Shown here piece after piece: positions 21,389 to 33,369 of a stretch of 64,000 nucleotides of DNA (position 1 is its first letter; each line of letters begins with the position of its first letter). Location: assembly GCA_017506865.1 (NCBI GenBank), contig JAFCMP010000511.1:620001-684000 (forward strand). Reading direction: 5' to 3'. The notes under the pieces are model-generated. The model did no database searches and was not told where the DNA came from. It saw nothing but the letters and a program-made list of their open reading frames with translations. The position numbers and the translations under genes were made by a program. The DNA comes from Tribonema minus (taxonomy: Eukaryota > Sar > Xanthophyceae > Tribonematales > Tribonemataceae).

Positions 21389-24300
21389 GGCCTACCCACG
21401 GCTCAGGGGAGCAGCGCCTGGCAGGTTTGCGACGGTATTTCGAGCAGCGCCGTCCTCCTTCCTGGATCTCTGCCAGACCAAGTCCCTCATCAACTGCGCC
21501 TACTACTCTGATCAGTACGAAGGCAGACTCATCGTCCGCATAGACGACTCCGGCGACCCGTCTCTCCTGGATGCAAAGTTCGATGCTGCCATCCTGCAGG
21601 ACTTGAAGCTGCTGGGGGTCACTCCTGATGCAGTTACCAGGACCAGCGACTACTTCGTGCGGTGCGAGCAGATGGCCGAGAGGTTGATCATGACAGGCAG
21701 AGCCTACATCGACCTGATCCCGGACGATGTGGCTTCTATAGACGGCTACGTTCCAAGCTGCAGGGGGCGACCTCCAGCGGAGAGCCTTCATCTCTTTCAG
21801 CTTCTCTGCGTAGGTCACCCAGAGGGCAAGCGATACTGCCTACGGGCACGGTCCGGCCTGCCTGGTGCGGGCGCAAGTGAGCAGCCGCATGGCTTGGGCA
21901 GCTGCAGCCCGTCGGTGAGGCGGCAGCACGACCCGATTATTTACCAGCATGGCCGTGATGAGCCTCATTATAGGCAAGTACAGGCATGTGTTTGCTTGCC
22001 CGGCATCGCTTTTCAGATGCTCGCAAATCGTTCAAGCACTGATGCGGGTTCTTGTTTGCTGTCTCTGCTGCTGCTGCTTTTGGCCTGCAACTGCAACCTT
22101 CCCTCCTCGACGACAACTTCAACAGGACGGGCTCCAACTTTGTGGTGAGTCACTGGTTGATTCGACCTGCCTGAAGCTGCACAGATGTCACTGCTGGCTT
22201 CGTTTTGCCGCATGTTGAAGTTGCACCAGGAACGAGGAACTCACTTTTTCCCACCTTGCATCCAACGCCCACGTCACCCACCACGCAGGCATACCCCACG
22301 CCTGTGTTCGCTGCCCCGGTTGTGGACGCGTTTGAGGGAGTGACGCACGCGCTGCTCACTACGGACGACGATGACTTGTTTTACACCTGGGTGCAGCGCG
22401 CGCTGGGGATGCTGCCTGTGGTCGCCAGGTGCGTACGCAGAGCATTTTTTGTGGCTGCCTGTCACGTGTGGCGTTCTGTCCTAGACTGCCGCGCTTGTCA
22501 GTTGCAGTGTGAATCAGTCGTGCGTCCGGGGGGACGTGGGCACGCCACAGGGGCGGGCTGACGGCAGCTGCATGCGACTCGCAAGCGGCAAGAGCAGCAC
22601 GGGTTGTTGAGGCCATACACAGATGTAATCCTGCCATAGTCTGCGTCAGCTTTCTTGCCGCAGCAGGCACTGCACGTGCAGCGTCATGTCGTGCCTCGAG
22701 TGAACACGATGACTGTGGAGTGTGCGTTTCATTGCACGCGTGCCCCTGCCAGCATTGCCATGCCGCGCGCTCGCATCGCAGCAGTGCGCGCCTCAGCACT
22801 TGACCTATAGCGTGCACGTGCACGCCCATTTCGGGCACAAGAACAGCTCTCAACCTCCCCCTCCCCCCCCGAACTCCCCCTTCCCCCCCCGTCCCCCGCG
22901 CGCGCGCAGCACGTTCGGCAAGGTCGAGCTCTCCGAGAGCGCGCTGACGCAGCACCACATGCACGAGCTCGTCGCGCGCAAGGCAGCGCTCGGCTGGGAC
23001 GATCCGCGCCTGCCGACGCTGCGGGGGCTCGTGCGACGCGGTATGTCCATGGCCCCCCTGCGCGCGCACCTCCTGTCCCTCGGCGCGTCACGGCGCGCCA
23101 CGCAAGTCAAGTGGGAGTCGCTCTGGTGAGCGCTGCTGCCTCGCGCTTAAGGCTGGGGTTAGGGTTAGGGTTAGGGTTAGGGGGTAGGGTTAGGGTTAAT
23201 GGTGCACCATCCCCTGCGTTGCAGCACCGAACCTTGTCTGTATCAGTACGTGTGAGGCGTTGTTGAAGAGCAGGACCCTCTGCGAACAGTGCTGAAGGCC
23301 ACGTCACGGCGTGCCGTGATCGTCAAGTGATGAGCACTGCTGCATGAGGAATATTATGTACATTGGAGGACTGTGAGCTCGAAGCGGTATGCGTGTACGT
23401 GTTTGTAAATTCTGCCACTACGATGCCGCGTGCGCGCCGATGTCGCTGCTCAGCTCTTGCGTGCACGTTGGTTGCATGGCGCTGTGGCGCACTAGCAAGT
23501 GTGTCCCTGCACTCATGCGCCGGCCGCCATTCTGACGCATTCCTCGCCCAGCTTTCAACAGAGTTCACCCCTCTCACACTCACCGCGCTCACGCAGCTGA
23601 TGCCGCGGCTACCCATCCTCTGTTCCGCGAAGCTCCATTGCCTTATGCAGCTTGACACGAGTTGTACGCATTGACATGAGATGATGCGCTCCGCTCTCTA
23701 CCTGCTGCTGAGCGCTGTCTCTGTCACCATCACAGAGCCATCACTGACTGCAGCGCAACTTGATGAAGCGACACTTCCTGCTTTTCTAAAGATCCCCCCC
23801 CCCCCCAGCACGTTCCCACTGCACTCTCATCATCACTGCCATACCCTCCGCTCACAGGGCCTAGTGCGACCCACTCACTTCCTGCCATCAGTCTTGCAAC
23901 TGGCTTGTACACACTTCCCCTTCCCCTTCACCCCGTACACAACGTACACCGCCGACTGCAAGTCCCCGTGCGCACACACATCACACATGACTGCTTGCAT
24001 ACCACTTGCCAGTGGCAATTGACATCGATGCTCAGCACGCGTCCCCACTCATTACCCCCCTCGCCCCCCCCTCCTCCCCCTCGCTCCCCCCATTCAGGAG
24101 TGCCAACCGCAAGTTCCTGGAGCCCCTGGCCCCCCGCTACATGGCAGTGCGCAGGGACGGCTGCGTGTGCATGACGGTCGCGCGCGCGCCGCCGGGCGTC
24201 ACAACGCTCAGCGTCCCCATGCACCCGCGCAACGAGGCCCTCGGCACGCGCACGCTGCACGTCGGCGACTGCGTGCTCCTCGACGCTCAGGTACGAGTTG

Positions 24301-26829
24301 CAGTTGCCCCTCTTCAACATGTACTTGCAGTTGGACCACGCCGCTTTCTACGGGTAAGTTCTGACTGCACGCCATCGGCACTGAAAGCGCTTGCTGTCCC
24401 TGCACACGCGCGTCACGAGGCTCTTGGTGCTCGCATGCTGTACATCGGTGACTGCGTGCTCCTCGACGCTCAGGTACAAATTGCAGTGGCACCTCTTTCA
24501 CATGTACTTGAAGTGTTGGACACGCCGCTTTTCTACAGGTACGTGTCGACAGCAGTGACAGCGCTCGTCGTCTCTATGCGCCCGCGCCAGGACGCTCTTG
24601 GTGCTCGCAAGCACGCTGGTGACTGTGTGCTCTTCGCCCACATTACCGAAGTGCACCTCTTCAATATGTGCCTGAAGTTGGACAGCACGTGTAGGGCAGT
24701 CGTTGGCAGTGACAGCGCTAGTGGTCTCTACACACTCGCGCTAGTGGTCTCTAGACAGCGCTAGTGGTCTCTACAGACCCGCGCAATGGGGCCTCTGGCA
24801 CGCGGTGCTGGCGGCGACTGCTTCTCTCCTCAACGGTCAGTGTGGCGGAACGTCTCATCATGTATTGAGGTTAAGCCTGTTCAGATATTCATAGCTCCTC
24901 ACCCATGTAAGTCGCATGCCGGCTCCGGTTTGCTCAAGCGACCAGACCCTCGAGTCAAATGCGTCTCTAAGCCCGCATGCTGCTCCCCTCCCCCCCCCTC
25001 ACCGCGCATCATCAGGACGCTGAGAGCATTGAAGAAGGGGAAGAAGTGACGCTCCTGCGGTGGACCAGCGTCCTCGTCACGTGCATCCAGCGCGAGTGCA
25101 CGCGCGGCGCGACACAGTCGCTCAGCAGCGAGTACCTGCCCATCTTCAAGTTCCTCAAGCGCAAGCGGGCCGTCACGTGGCTCGCCAACCGCCCTGACCT
25201 CGTCCCCCTCAAGCTGGTGGAGGTGAGCGCTGCTTCAACTTCGAGTTGAGCTTCAAGTCTCACAGTACATGCGACTGCAGTGCCAGAGCCCAGCGCGATG
25301 TCTGATCTGCCTATCGCAACAGAGAAGTAGCTACTTCCGCCGCAATATTCTATGAGATCTTCCGTGCATGCCTCTCGCAGATGTGCTTACTGCCAGCCAC
25401 TGCAGATCTCCTCATGTGCTGTCTGCGCTGGCGCCGCTGCTCACGTCATGCTACCATCTGATGTTCAATGACACAACCTGAACGTTTCTGTTCTCTGAAC
25501 CCCTCCCCCCCCCCCCCCCACCCCTGGCTGTCATTTCTGTTTCTTCACGGCCAACCTCCACGTGCTGCCCCCCCCCCCCCCCCCCCCCCTCCCCCCAGCG
25601 CACTGCCCCCAGCCCCTCTCTGCCTCCCAGTTCGGCCCCATCCTCATGCGCGCCATCGGCCCCGAGGACAGCGCCATGGCTGCCTACAACCACAACCACA
25701 ACCGACTCCACGATTCTCTGACCCCCCCAACCTTGCTTCCATTCCGATGCTTCACGACCAACCAACCTCCCTGTACCCCCCCCCCCCCCCCTTGTGCTGC
25801 CCCCCCCCCTGCCCCCCCCCCCAGTTTGGCCCCATTCTCACGCGCGCCATCGGCCTTGAGGACAGCGCCATGGCCGCCTACAACCGCCAGTCGGTGCACT
25901 GCGTGGACGCGCTGGGTGACCCTGAGCTGCGCCTCCTCAAGGCTAATGACCTCATTCAGCTGGAGCGGCTCGGCTTCTTCCGCGTCGACACGCCGTACAA
26001 GGGCCCGCACGAGCCCATGGTGCTCTTCATGGTGCCAGGTGCGTTGGCCTGTGCATGTTCTAACCCTCACCCTAATATGAACCCCAACACTACACCGTAG
26101 CCCCAACACTAACACTGGCCGCAGCACGAGACCACGGTGGTGCTTCTCATTGTGTCTCAGAGTTAGAGTGAGGATTACGCTCAGGTTATGTTGCCACGAG
26201 CCCATGGTGCTCTTTACTTAGGGTTAGTGCTAAGATTACAATTAGGATTAGAGTGATGTTGCCACAAGGTGAGCCCATGGTGCTCGGCATTGTGCCTTGG
26301 GGGTAGAATTAGGGTTCGGATTTGGTTGCCCGACGCATGCCGCCGCATGGCTGGTAGCGCGCAGCTCGTCACTGGTGCTTTCAACTGGACCACCACAAGT
26401 ACACGCGCACACTTCTTTGCTCTTTCATTTATCCTGCATCCATCGCTCCATTGCATGTTTCTCAATGACATTTGTGCTGGGCGCAACAAAAGCGCAAGTG
26501 CTTGCGCAGCGCCATATGTCACCGCACCTGATGCAGTGTGCTGCGTGCAACATCTCCTGACACATGGCGATTGCTGTATTGAGCAGTGCTCTGCAGCTGC
26601 TGCACTTCGCGCCTGTACACGGTGGTGGTGCATCAATGGCGTACTAGGGCTGTGCTGTCCGCCCCCGTCCCCCCCGCCCTTCTTTCCCCTACTGCTGTTC
26701 TCTTGCGTCATGATGTGCAGTGCTGACCCCCCCCCCTCTGAACCCCCCCCCCCCGCTTTGTTGCGCTATTGTGCAGATGGCAAGGGCAAGTCCAAGCACT
26801 GCAGCTCGCCCACCTCGTCCGTCCTGTAA
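21303..26829 (+). CDS. Glutamyl-tRNA synthetase-like protein lacking HIGH and KMSKS motifs, seven exons
   Basis: Exons 21303-21977, 22289-22428, 22910-23125, 24098-24290, 25016-25222, 25825-26038 and 26777-26829 join in phase to 1698 bp (565 residues). The fold matches eukaryote-type GluRS/GlnRS: YEGRLIVRIDD and TSDYF (exon 1), AYPTPVFAAPVVDAFEGVTH (exon 2), GWDDPRLPTLRGLVRRGMS (exon 3), then the anticodon-binding beta-barrels with LEPLAPRY, IEEGEEVTLLRW, IQLERLGFFRVD and the final PDGKGKS. The ATP-binding HIGH position reads DLCQ (residues 55-58), and the conserved Arg/Glu before it are missing. The KMSKS-type SKRK position reads SESA (280-283). The enzyme activity is therefore probably lost although the frame is intact. 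Start codon is uncertain and lies in the duplicated arm. Confidence 0.87.
23157..23198 (+). repeat. Interstitial telomeric repeat in GluRS-like intron 3
   Basis: Seven nearly perfect TTAGGG units with one GGGGG interruption, starting about 32 bp after the exon 3 donor. Confidence 0.95.
24291..24835 (+). repeat. Donor-side echoes of GluRS-like exon 4
   Basis: Exon 4 ends GACTGCGTGCTCCTCGACGC then TCAG|GTACGA. The same end, including an intact CTCAG|GTACAA junction, recurs at 24390-24476. A second copy at 24555-24645 keeps GGTGACTGTGTGCTCTTCG, and a third at about 24775-24835 is barely recognisable (CACGCGGTGCTGGCGGCGAC). The copies are in coding orientation and lose similarity with distance. 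Confidence 0.85.
25618..25705 (+). repeat. Acceptor-side echo of GluRS-like exon 6
   Basis: About 65 bp of the exon 6 start, with its own C-rich tract and CAG, is duplicated roughly 195 bp upstream. Translation of the copy reads FGPILMRAIGPEDSAMAAYN against FGPILTRAIGLEDSAMAAYN in the real exon, then diverges. It could act as an alternative acceptor. Confidence 0.85.
26039..26330 (+). repeat. Donor-side echoes of GluRS-like exon 6 with degenerate telomeric repeats
   Basis: The exon end CACGAGCCCATGGTGCTCTT recurs at about 26124, 26196 and 26272 in shortened form (GAGCCCATGGTGCTC). Degenerate TTAGGG-like units sit between the copies. Confidence 0.75.
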
Positions 26830-28654
26830 TCTCAACGCTTCAAAGCAAGGCTGTGCGCCCTGACCGCAGCATGCGCATGCCAATCTTCAAGTATGAAGTA
26901 TGCAGCGGCACCGCCAGCGCCCCCCCCTCCCTGCAAACTAGTGCAGCCCCCCCCCCCGTCTCCCCCTTCGTTCATGGCGGTGGAATCCGTTTCCCGCCCT
27001 CCATTGCATGCTAGATCGATACAGCCCATTCTACTCTTCTACGGAAACCAGTTCACCCCACCATTCAGTACAGGGCGGTCCGGTACGGGGGCATTCGCGG
27101 GGCAGAGGGTTTGCAGGGGGGGGGGGGGGAGACTGAGCGCTGTGGCATTTGTGCGCGCGCGCGCGCCCGCCCGCCACTAGCGCACTCCCTCATCTTCCAC
27201 ATCCCATCGCAGACACCAGCAGTGGCTGTATCCCACGGCCGCAGCGTCATCTTACAGACGCGAAGCCGGAGTGACGTACCTTGGTGGCACTTGAGGACAG
27301 CCGGGGTACGTAGGTATGTCAGAGACAACGGCACGAGGAGGGGGGAGGGGGGACCGGGGGGCTACTGCCTGCAGTAGCAGCCGTTCCGCTTGCGCACGCT
27401 CTCTCTTCTTTGCCTGGCCTGACGGATGCAGCCCGAGGTTCTCACTGAGGTTCTCACATCCTTGCGGTAGTGCTTGCTCTCTCTCTCTCTACCTCTTCAT
27501 CACTGGCAGTAGCAGAAGGCAGCAAGCACCGCTCTCAGTAGCACCAACCAAGGAAGTCACGACGTAGTAGATTCTGTTTGCCCTTTGCCGTGCGTTTTTT
27601 GTGTTGCGTCACGGCGCATGTACAGTACAGTATTGTGGTGTCTATACAACGCTGGGGGGAGGGTGGTTTGGCAGTACGCTGCTTGGCGGGTTTGATAGGG
27701 CAGCAGCCAATACACCCGTGTTCCTCTGAGCCTATGCTGCGTCCTCCTGTGTGTTGCTGATCGCTGTGGCGCTTTGCAGTGTTGTTTGCAGTCCACTTCT
27801 TCTGTGCCATCCTACCGGTGTTGCTGAGGGGCTGTTGTGCAAGGACTGTTCTCGCGTTGAATAGGCCATCTGCGTCCATCGACAATTCGTGTAGAAGTAT
27901 GTGAATCACGTGCATCACAGCTAGTACGAGGACTGCTTGCAGAGGGCTTCAGCCCGTGACAACTGGCCTGGTAAAATTCATCGTCTCATCAAACTTGATG
28001 GTGTGACCAATCGCTCGTAGTATGCAAATTGTTCATCAGGAGCAAGATGCAGGGGAGAGGAACTCCAAAAAGACGGTGGGTGCACGTGCCATACAAGGGG
28101 CGGGTAAACTTTGCTAGCAATGAAGCATGAATGGTGCGAGCACATTGGCTTGAATTCTATGGGCCTGCAATTGTCTTGTCACCTGTGTGCCTTACTGCTG
28201 CTGATTGAATCAATTCAACGGTGTTTGAGTGTGATATCCGCTGGCGCAAACATATTTACCTCACTTAAACATAGATGCACAACACGTGTACGTGCGGGTC
28301 ATGCATGCATACGTAAGCGCTTGCGCCACACTGCCTGCGTATCCTATGCGCATATGCGCAAGATCAGGCGTACCCCACCGCACATGATGCAGTGCTCAGA
28401 GTCAGGGGAGGGTCACTGGAACTTCAACTTGCAGGTGTTCACCACATGCCGTGTCGCGGTAAGATAGTCAACGACAGTGAATCCTCCCTCACCTCCCTCC
28501 CCTTGCACAGCGTACAGGGGGCCGTGCTCACGCCCCCACCCCCCAGCAGCACGTCTCCGCAACACGAGGGGGAGGCCGCAAGTCACTACAACGGCAGCAA
28601 CGGCTGCCAGCCTGGAGAGGGCTGCGCTCAAAAATGATGTGGCAGCAAGCCACG

Positions 28655-28765
28655 CGGCCGCGACGGCGGCGGCGGCAGCGGCGGCGGCAGCGGCAGCTAC
28701 AGCGGCAGCGGCAGCGGCGACGGCAGCGGCGGCGCAGTCCATGGCGGCGGCGGCAGCAGCGGCCA
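28655..28765. repeat. GGC/GCA microsatellite
   Basis: Interrupted runs of GCGGCGGCA-type triplets. They produce poly-Ala in one frame of each strand and carry no sign of being coding. Confidence 0.8.
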
Positions 28766-29289
28766 CCACGAATGCATATTTCAGTATATAAGAGTATATA
28801 TGGAAATCAAAAGATTGTGGAGCTCTACGTGACAAAGAGTGGTTAGCCGCAATTGCCGTTCACCAATAAACGTGGTCGCCGCTTTGTTGCAGTCATTGGC
28901 CACGAGTCAAACAGTGCCATCATATCCACCATAGTCAAAAGACTTCTGTGTGCAAGCTTTTTAGCATTCGAGGCATGGGTGATCAGTGCGCGAGTGCGAA
29001 CTTTTAATATGGCAGCTACTGACGTGTGATTGGCGCGTCACCGCGGTCTGAAGTTGAAGTCGTGAAATTGCGTGAACCGGTAAACGCTTGATAAAGCCAG
29101 CCGGTGTAGTGCTGAGAATATAGTGGGCAATTGATTGACGCGTGTCGACTCTAGTTGATTGGCGTGGGCGCAGGCGTGCTCGACAGCTGCTGATAAGGCG
29201 ACTGAGGTGCTGGAGGAGTGTTGGTGTCCCGCCCGTCAAGCAGCGCTACATCGATACGCCGCACGGTAAGGGCGGTGATTGCTTTGTCA

Positions 29290-29700
29290 AGAAGTTGATC
29301 GGCATGTGTGCTGCTGCGGCCGCCTTAGCCGAGGGTGATAGCGCTGCTATTGAGCACATGCACTCGCCTTGTCAAGCTTATATCGCAAACTGATACGGTT
29401 TAATACGCTGTCCTCCTGACGCTTCTTCATGACGTCATGAAGCTGATAAAAATGATTGACAAACAGCAGCGCTGCTACTTCCTCAGCCCGAGGGTGATGC
29501 GCTGCTGGTGAGCAATGGCTCTCGCCTGTTAAGCTTATCGCAAACTGTGTACGGTCTAATACGCTGTCCTCCTGAAGCTTTCGTCATGAAGCTGATATGA
29601 ATGGCAACAGCAGCGCTGCTACTGCCTTAGCCGAGGGTGCTAGCGCTGCAGGTGAGCACATGCACCCTGTTTTAAGCTTATCGCAAGCTGGTATGTTCGA
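29290..29700 (+). repeat. Three tandem copies of a ~150-bp unit
   Basis: Blocks built on GCCTTAGCCGAGGGTG, GAGCACATGCAC and AAGCTTATCGCAA recur at about 29325, 29495 and 29625. The third copy contains a good donor sequence (GCTGCAG|GTGAGC). The layout resembles the exon echoes elsewhere, but the source exon is not identified. Confidence 0.7.
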
Positions 29701-29940
29701 TAGAGGCTGTCATCTCGGAGTTCATACTACTGTTACATTTCGACAGCTCACACGCTGCAGTTGTGTTGTTCAAGTTGTTCACATTCCACGGTATGTCTGG
29801 CACTGATTGATGCAAATTGTTACATTGGTGTACAACAGCTTACAGTGCTGTTCAGTGCTGTTCACATTCCACAGTTTATCTGACACACCCCACCGTCCAC
29901 AGCAATAGCACTACACATTTGGCAGTGCCAGAAGTCATCA

Positions 29941-30048
29941 TGATTGCAACTTGAACTTGAAGGGACATACCATGAGGTCATGTTTTGTTATGTATTTACA
30001 TGATTGCAACTTGAACTTGAAGGGACATACCATGAGGTCATGTTTTGT
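29941..30048 (-). repeat. Perfect two-copy donor echo (about 48 bp)
   Basis: A 48-bp block, CATGATTGCAACTTGAACTT onward, occurs at about 29939-29988 and 29999-30048. On the minus strand each copy contains CCTCATG|GTATGT, the donor of the exon that ends at 30031. The copies are almost identical, so this duplication is recent. Confidence 0.85.
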
Positions 30049-30342
30049 GCGTATTCACATTGAACCCCATGCCAGCAGCTGTCGCTGCTCAGGGTGGCAG
30101 GCGCGTTGGCGGGGTTGTAGTTGGCCCTGAAGAACAAATACTTCTCGTGAGACCACCCACCGCAGCCAGTGCCCTCTAAGAGGCTGCATGCGGTTTGGTC
30201 ACAACCTTGAAACTCCACCCCTATCAAGCAGCAGTTGTCACGCGTGTACTTGATACGCACGTTGCGCCTCTCGAACGACACTTTCCAATTGCCTTTTGCG
30301 GTCAACGGGATTCCACTGTAGAAACAGGCACCGCCCTGCTCA
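30031..30342 (-). CDS. Isolated Cys-rich exon of an unidentified minus-strand gene
   Basis: Acceptor AACCTTTTCAG at 30343-30353 and donor CATG|GTATGT at 30031/30030 enclose 312 bp that is open and symmetric (phase 2 at both ends). The product contains GIPLTAKGNWKVSFERRNVR, CCLIGVEFQGC, GCGGWSHEKYLFFRANYNP and SDSCWHGVQCEY, with eight or more cysteines, suggesting an extracellular or lumenal disulphide domain. I do not recognise the family. Flanking exons were not found. Confidence 0.5.
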
Positions 30343-30964
30343 CTGAAAAGGTTGACGACATCCCTTAGTGTAGTTCACTTAATGCATGACATTGTGCGCT
30401 ATGTCACACAATAAGTTGAACCTGAAGCGATGCAAGCGAATTTACTACAGTAGTAAGGGCCTGGCCATGGATAATACACTTTAACAACATTGCCTGTGAA
30501 CGCAAATGAGAGGAAACACACCGGCCACCGTCGACACGGCTTCGTGTCATCATCATGCCATTGAGATGCTGCCGTCCCGTGCCTTGCTGGTGTCTCCGTG
30601 CTTTGTCCGTTTCATGTGAGTGCCACGGGGCCCGAATACTCCAGGTTTGGGCGCCCCGCAGGGTTGTTGTTGTGCGAGGAGGGTCGAGTCACACTACTGT
30701 ATTTAGTTGCGTGTCTAGATCCTTCCGTCTCAGGGTCTGCCTCAGGGCTTGAACTATTTCGAAATGTATTGATGATGTCATGCGGTGAGCAGCCCCCCCA
30801 GATATCACACATTGCCATTCTGGCAGGTGGCCCTCGGAAGGTCTATCCTCACTCGGGCCTCGCCTGCCATTTTGCCCTGCCTCGCTCGCCTCCCCCAAAC
30901 CAGCTGCGCACAACGCGCAAAACCCTGCTTTCTTCGAAGTTCAGCACAAAGGAGCCTCTGAGCG

Positions 30965-32986
30965 ATGCAGTGGGCGCTGCTGCTGCTGCTGCTGCCTCTC
31001 GTCGCCCTGGGCGCTGTGAACGACGTGAGTGAACAATGAACTTCAAGTTCAACATAGTGTTGCTATGTGCGTGGAGATAGCCCGCAAGGCCTTCAAGCAA
31101 CTTGCCACCCACACTCCGTGTTGCGCGTGCATTGCATGTATGTGAGCTGCTGCAAGTGCGGCATCGCGTGCGTCACTGTGAATGGCGACCCTGTGGGATC
31201 ATCGGTTCTCCTGTTTGGTGCATGCCGCCATGTCGGCGTGTGGCGATGTTGCAAATCATCATTGGGGGGGTGGTCAATTTTTTTCTTCGCTACTTACTTC
31301 AAGTTCAACAAGTCACCAGGATGCGCTGTGTGTGTGTAGTACCGTGCCCTTCTATTAGTGCGAATTTGCTAGTAGCAGAAAGTCTAGTAGCTCGCCCTGA
31401 ACACATGCAGTGATATGCTATTAGATATTGCTTGTAAAAATGGGGGGAGAAAGCCATGAGGGGCATGTAAACTTTAGATTAACATTTGCTGTAGTTAAAA
31501 GGATCTAAAGAACCAGGGGTGAAGGTGTAAGGGACGCTGGATTGCCAGTTTCCTGATATTATGTCTTTAGTGGAGCTGATGTGGCAATAGACGGTATGAT
31601 ACTTATAGTGATCACGCATGTCACTCCACGCAACCATTAGCAATGGCTTGACCAGTCTGGCAGGAGCTGGCGTCAGAATTCAGTCACAAGTCGAGTGAGT
31701 TTGTGCCACAGTGCAGGCTCTTTCTTTCAAGTTGCAACATGATGTCCTGCACATTCCGATCAGATTCTGCACAAATTGACTCTGTCTGGGCCCGCCTTTG
31801 CATTCAACGCGCCAACTACAGGTCCTAGAGCTTAGCCTGACGGATGCGGCCGCTTGACGCGGACTGGGGAGCGTCTGCCCGCCCTAGACAGCGTGCTCAA
31901 ACAACTGCCAGGACCACTGCAAGATCGCGTGCGACAAGCTACACATCCCCTTTCAGAGCCAGAGCCAGTGCTCGCGCGTGCGAGTGACGCGCGAGGGTCG
32001 CCGCGAGCTCACATATAGGGTGCGTGCCGCCGCAGTGCCTGCTGCGCCTGTCAACGCATCTCTTCTCAAGGCAATTGCAATGGCATGTGATGCGCGTGTC
32101 TGTACCGCAAAACTCATGGTCATGCTGCACAGTCGACCACCCTGACGGGCTTCATTGGACAGACAGCACTGCAGCAGTCATTGAGTGCTGCTGTTACCCG
32201 GACGTCTGATTCACAATTTTACTATTGACCCAGCATACTGTAAGTACCAATATAGTACGATGATTGATGACCAATAGCACCGCCAGCCACCATGCCATCA
32301 GTGACTCTATGTGCAGGCGTAGTTTCTGGATGTTGTGTCCCGGACTACTCTTCAAAGTTGAACGCCGGTGCTGATGATTTGCCTCAAGTCTGTGGAATTA
32401 CACTGCCGCCACTTCTTTGCACTAGCCAGTAGGCTCAATGTTTGTGACGATGCGCTGCGCGCCACCGCTGCAGACATGCTCTACGCCGCGGCCATACCGT
32501 GCTTTGGCCGCGGAGAATGATTACCACATCGGCTCCGTGACTGAGGAAAGCGACGTCCTGTTCGACGGCGACGGCAACGATGACCGCGAGCTGACCGATA
32601 CCGGCCTGTGTTGCTACTGCCACCGCGCGCCAACACCTGCCCCTACCCGCAAGCCTACCCGCAAGCCCACGGCGCAGCCCACCGCGCAGCCCACCGTGAC
32701 CCCCACCGCTACCCCTACAGCGATGCCCACCAAAGCCCCTACGGCTAAGCCCACCAATACCCGTACAGCGACACCCACCGCTACCCCTACAGCAATGCCC
32801 ACCAATACCCCTACAGCTGTGCCCACCAATACACCTACAGCGACACCCACCGCTAACCCCACCGCGACGCCTACTTCCGACTGCACCCCCTCTGGTCAGC
32901 CATGCATCTTCGAGTTCCCGGAGCGTTGCTGCAGCCAGACTTGTGCATGCATAAGTGGTGTGTGTAACTGCTTCGCCTTCAATTAG
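30965..32986 (+). CDS. Secreted Pro/Thr-repeat protein with Cys-rich ends, three exons
   Basis: Exons 30965-31024, 31888-32019 and 32474-32986 join at phase 0 to 705 bp (234 residues). Residues 1-17 ([17 protein letters not shown]) are a signal peptide. Exon 2 gives a Cys-rich segment ([18 protein letters not shown]). Exon 3 opens with an acidic region ([16 protein letters not shown]), then a linker of P-T-x repeats (residues about 116-198), and ends in a compact domain with eight cysteines, including [17 protein letters not shown]. This Cys spacing recalls small disulphide-knotted or carbohydrate-binding modules, but I cannot name it. The P-T linker is typical of secreted wall or scale proteins. 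Its location before two CBM1 genes in the same orientation fits that role. Confidence 0.72.
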
Positions 32987-33369
32987 GCGTCCATGCACAT
33001 GCATATACTTCGAAGTACTCAAGTTTGCGCCTTGTTATGGTCACATCCGGCAAGCGGTGATTGACAGTGTGGTTTAACAATGATGTTTCACGCAGGGGTC
33101 ACTAGGGTACTATCGCTGGCAGCAGACAGTGTTGCAAGCTGCCACACTGTACGGTCGCAATTTGGGTGCTGCAGCTGTCAGTTCCATTGGATCTGCCACG
33201 TCTGTAACCCACAGTTGCAGTTTGTAAGGAACAACAATGTCACTCTTGAACAGCGTGCAGGCCAGCCGCATCTGCAGTAGCTCAGTCGGACTGGTTGCAA
33301 TTGTAATCACTCGAGTGCTGCTGTGCTGTCTCAGACTGGAGTCACCGTGTGACATTGGTAGGGTTGCAA

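Larger units (their letters stand above)
26830..30030. other. Long region with no firm gene model
   Basis: C- and G-homopolymer tracts, a CT run near 27476, and an Ala-codon microsatellite at 28630-28770 are the main features. A minus-strand ORF at 28413-28835 is mostly poly-Ala. Further exons of the minus-strand gene seen at 30031-30342 should lie here, but I could not place them. Confidence 0.4.

Noticed and set aside
28413-28835. 140-codon minus-strand ORF with poly-Ala
   Set aside because: Microsatellite artefact; its end (VQGEGGEGGFTVVDYL) looks slightly coding but no splice partner fits.
32880-32986. Eight-cysteine tail of the Pro/Thr protein as a knottin toxin
   Set aside because: Spacing is only loosely knottin-like, and the P-T linker and neighbours point to a wall or scale protein.
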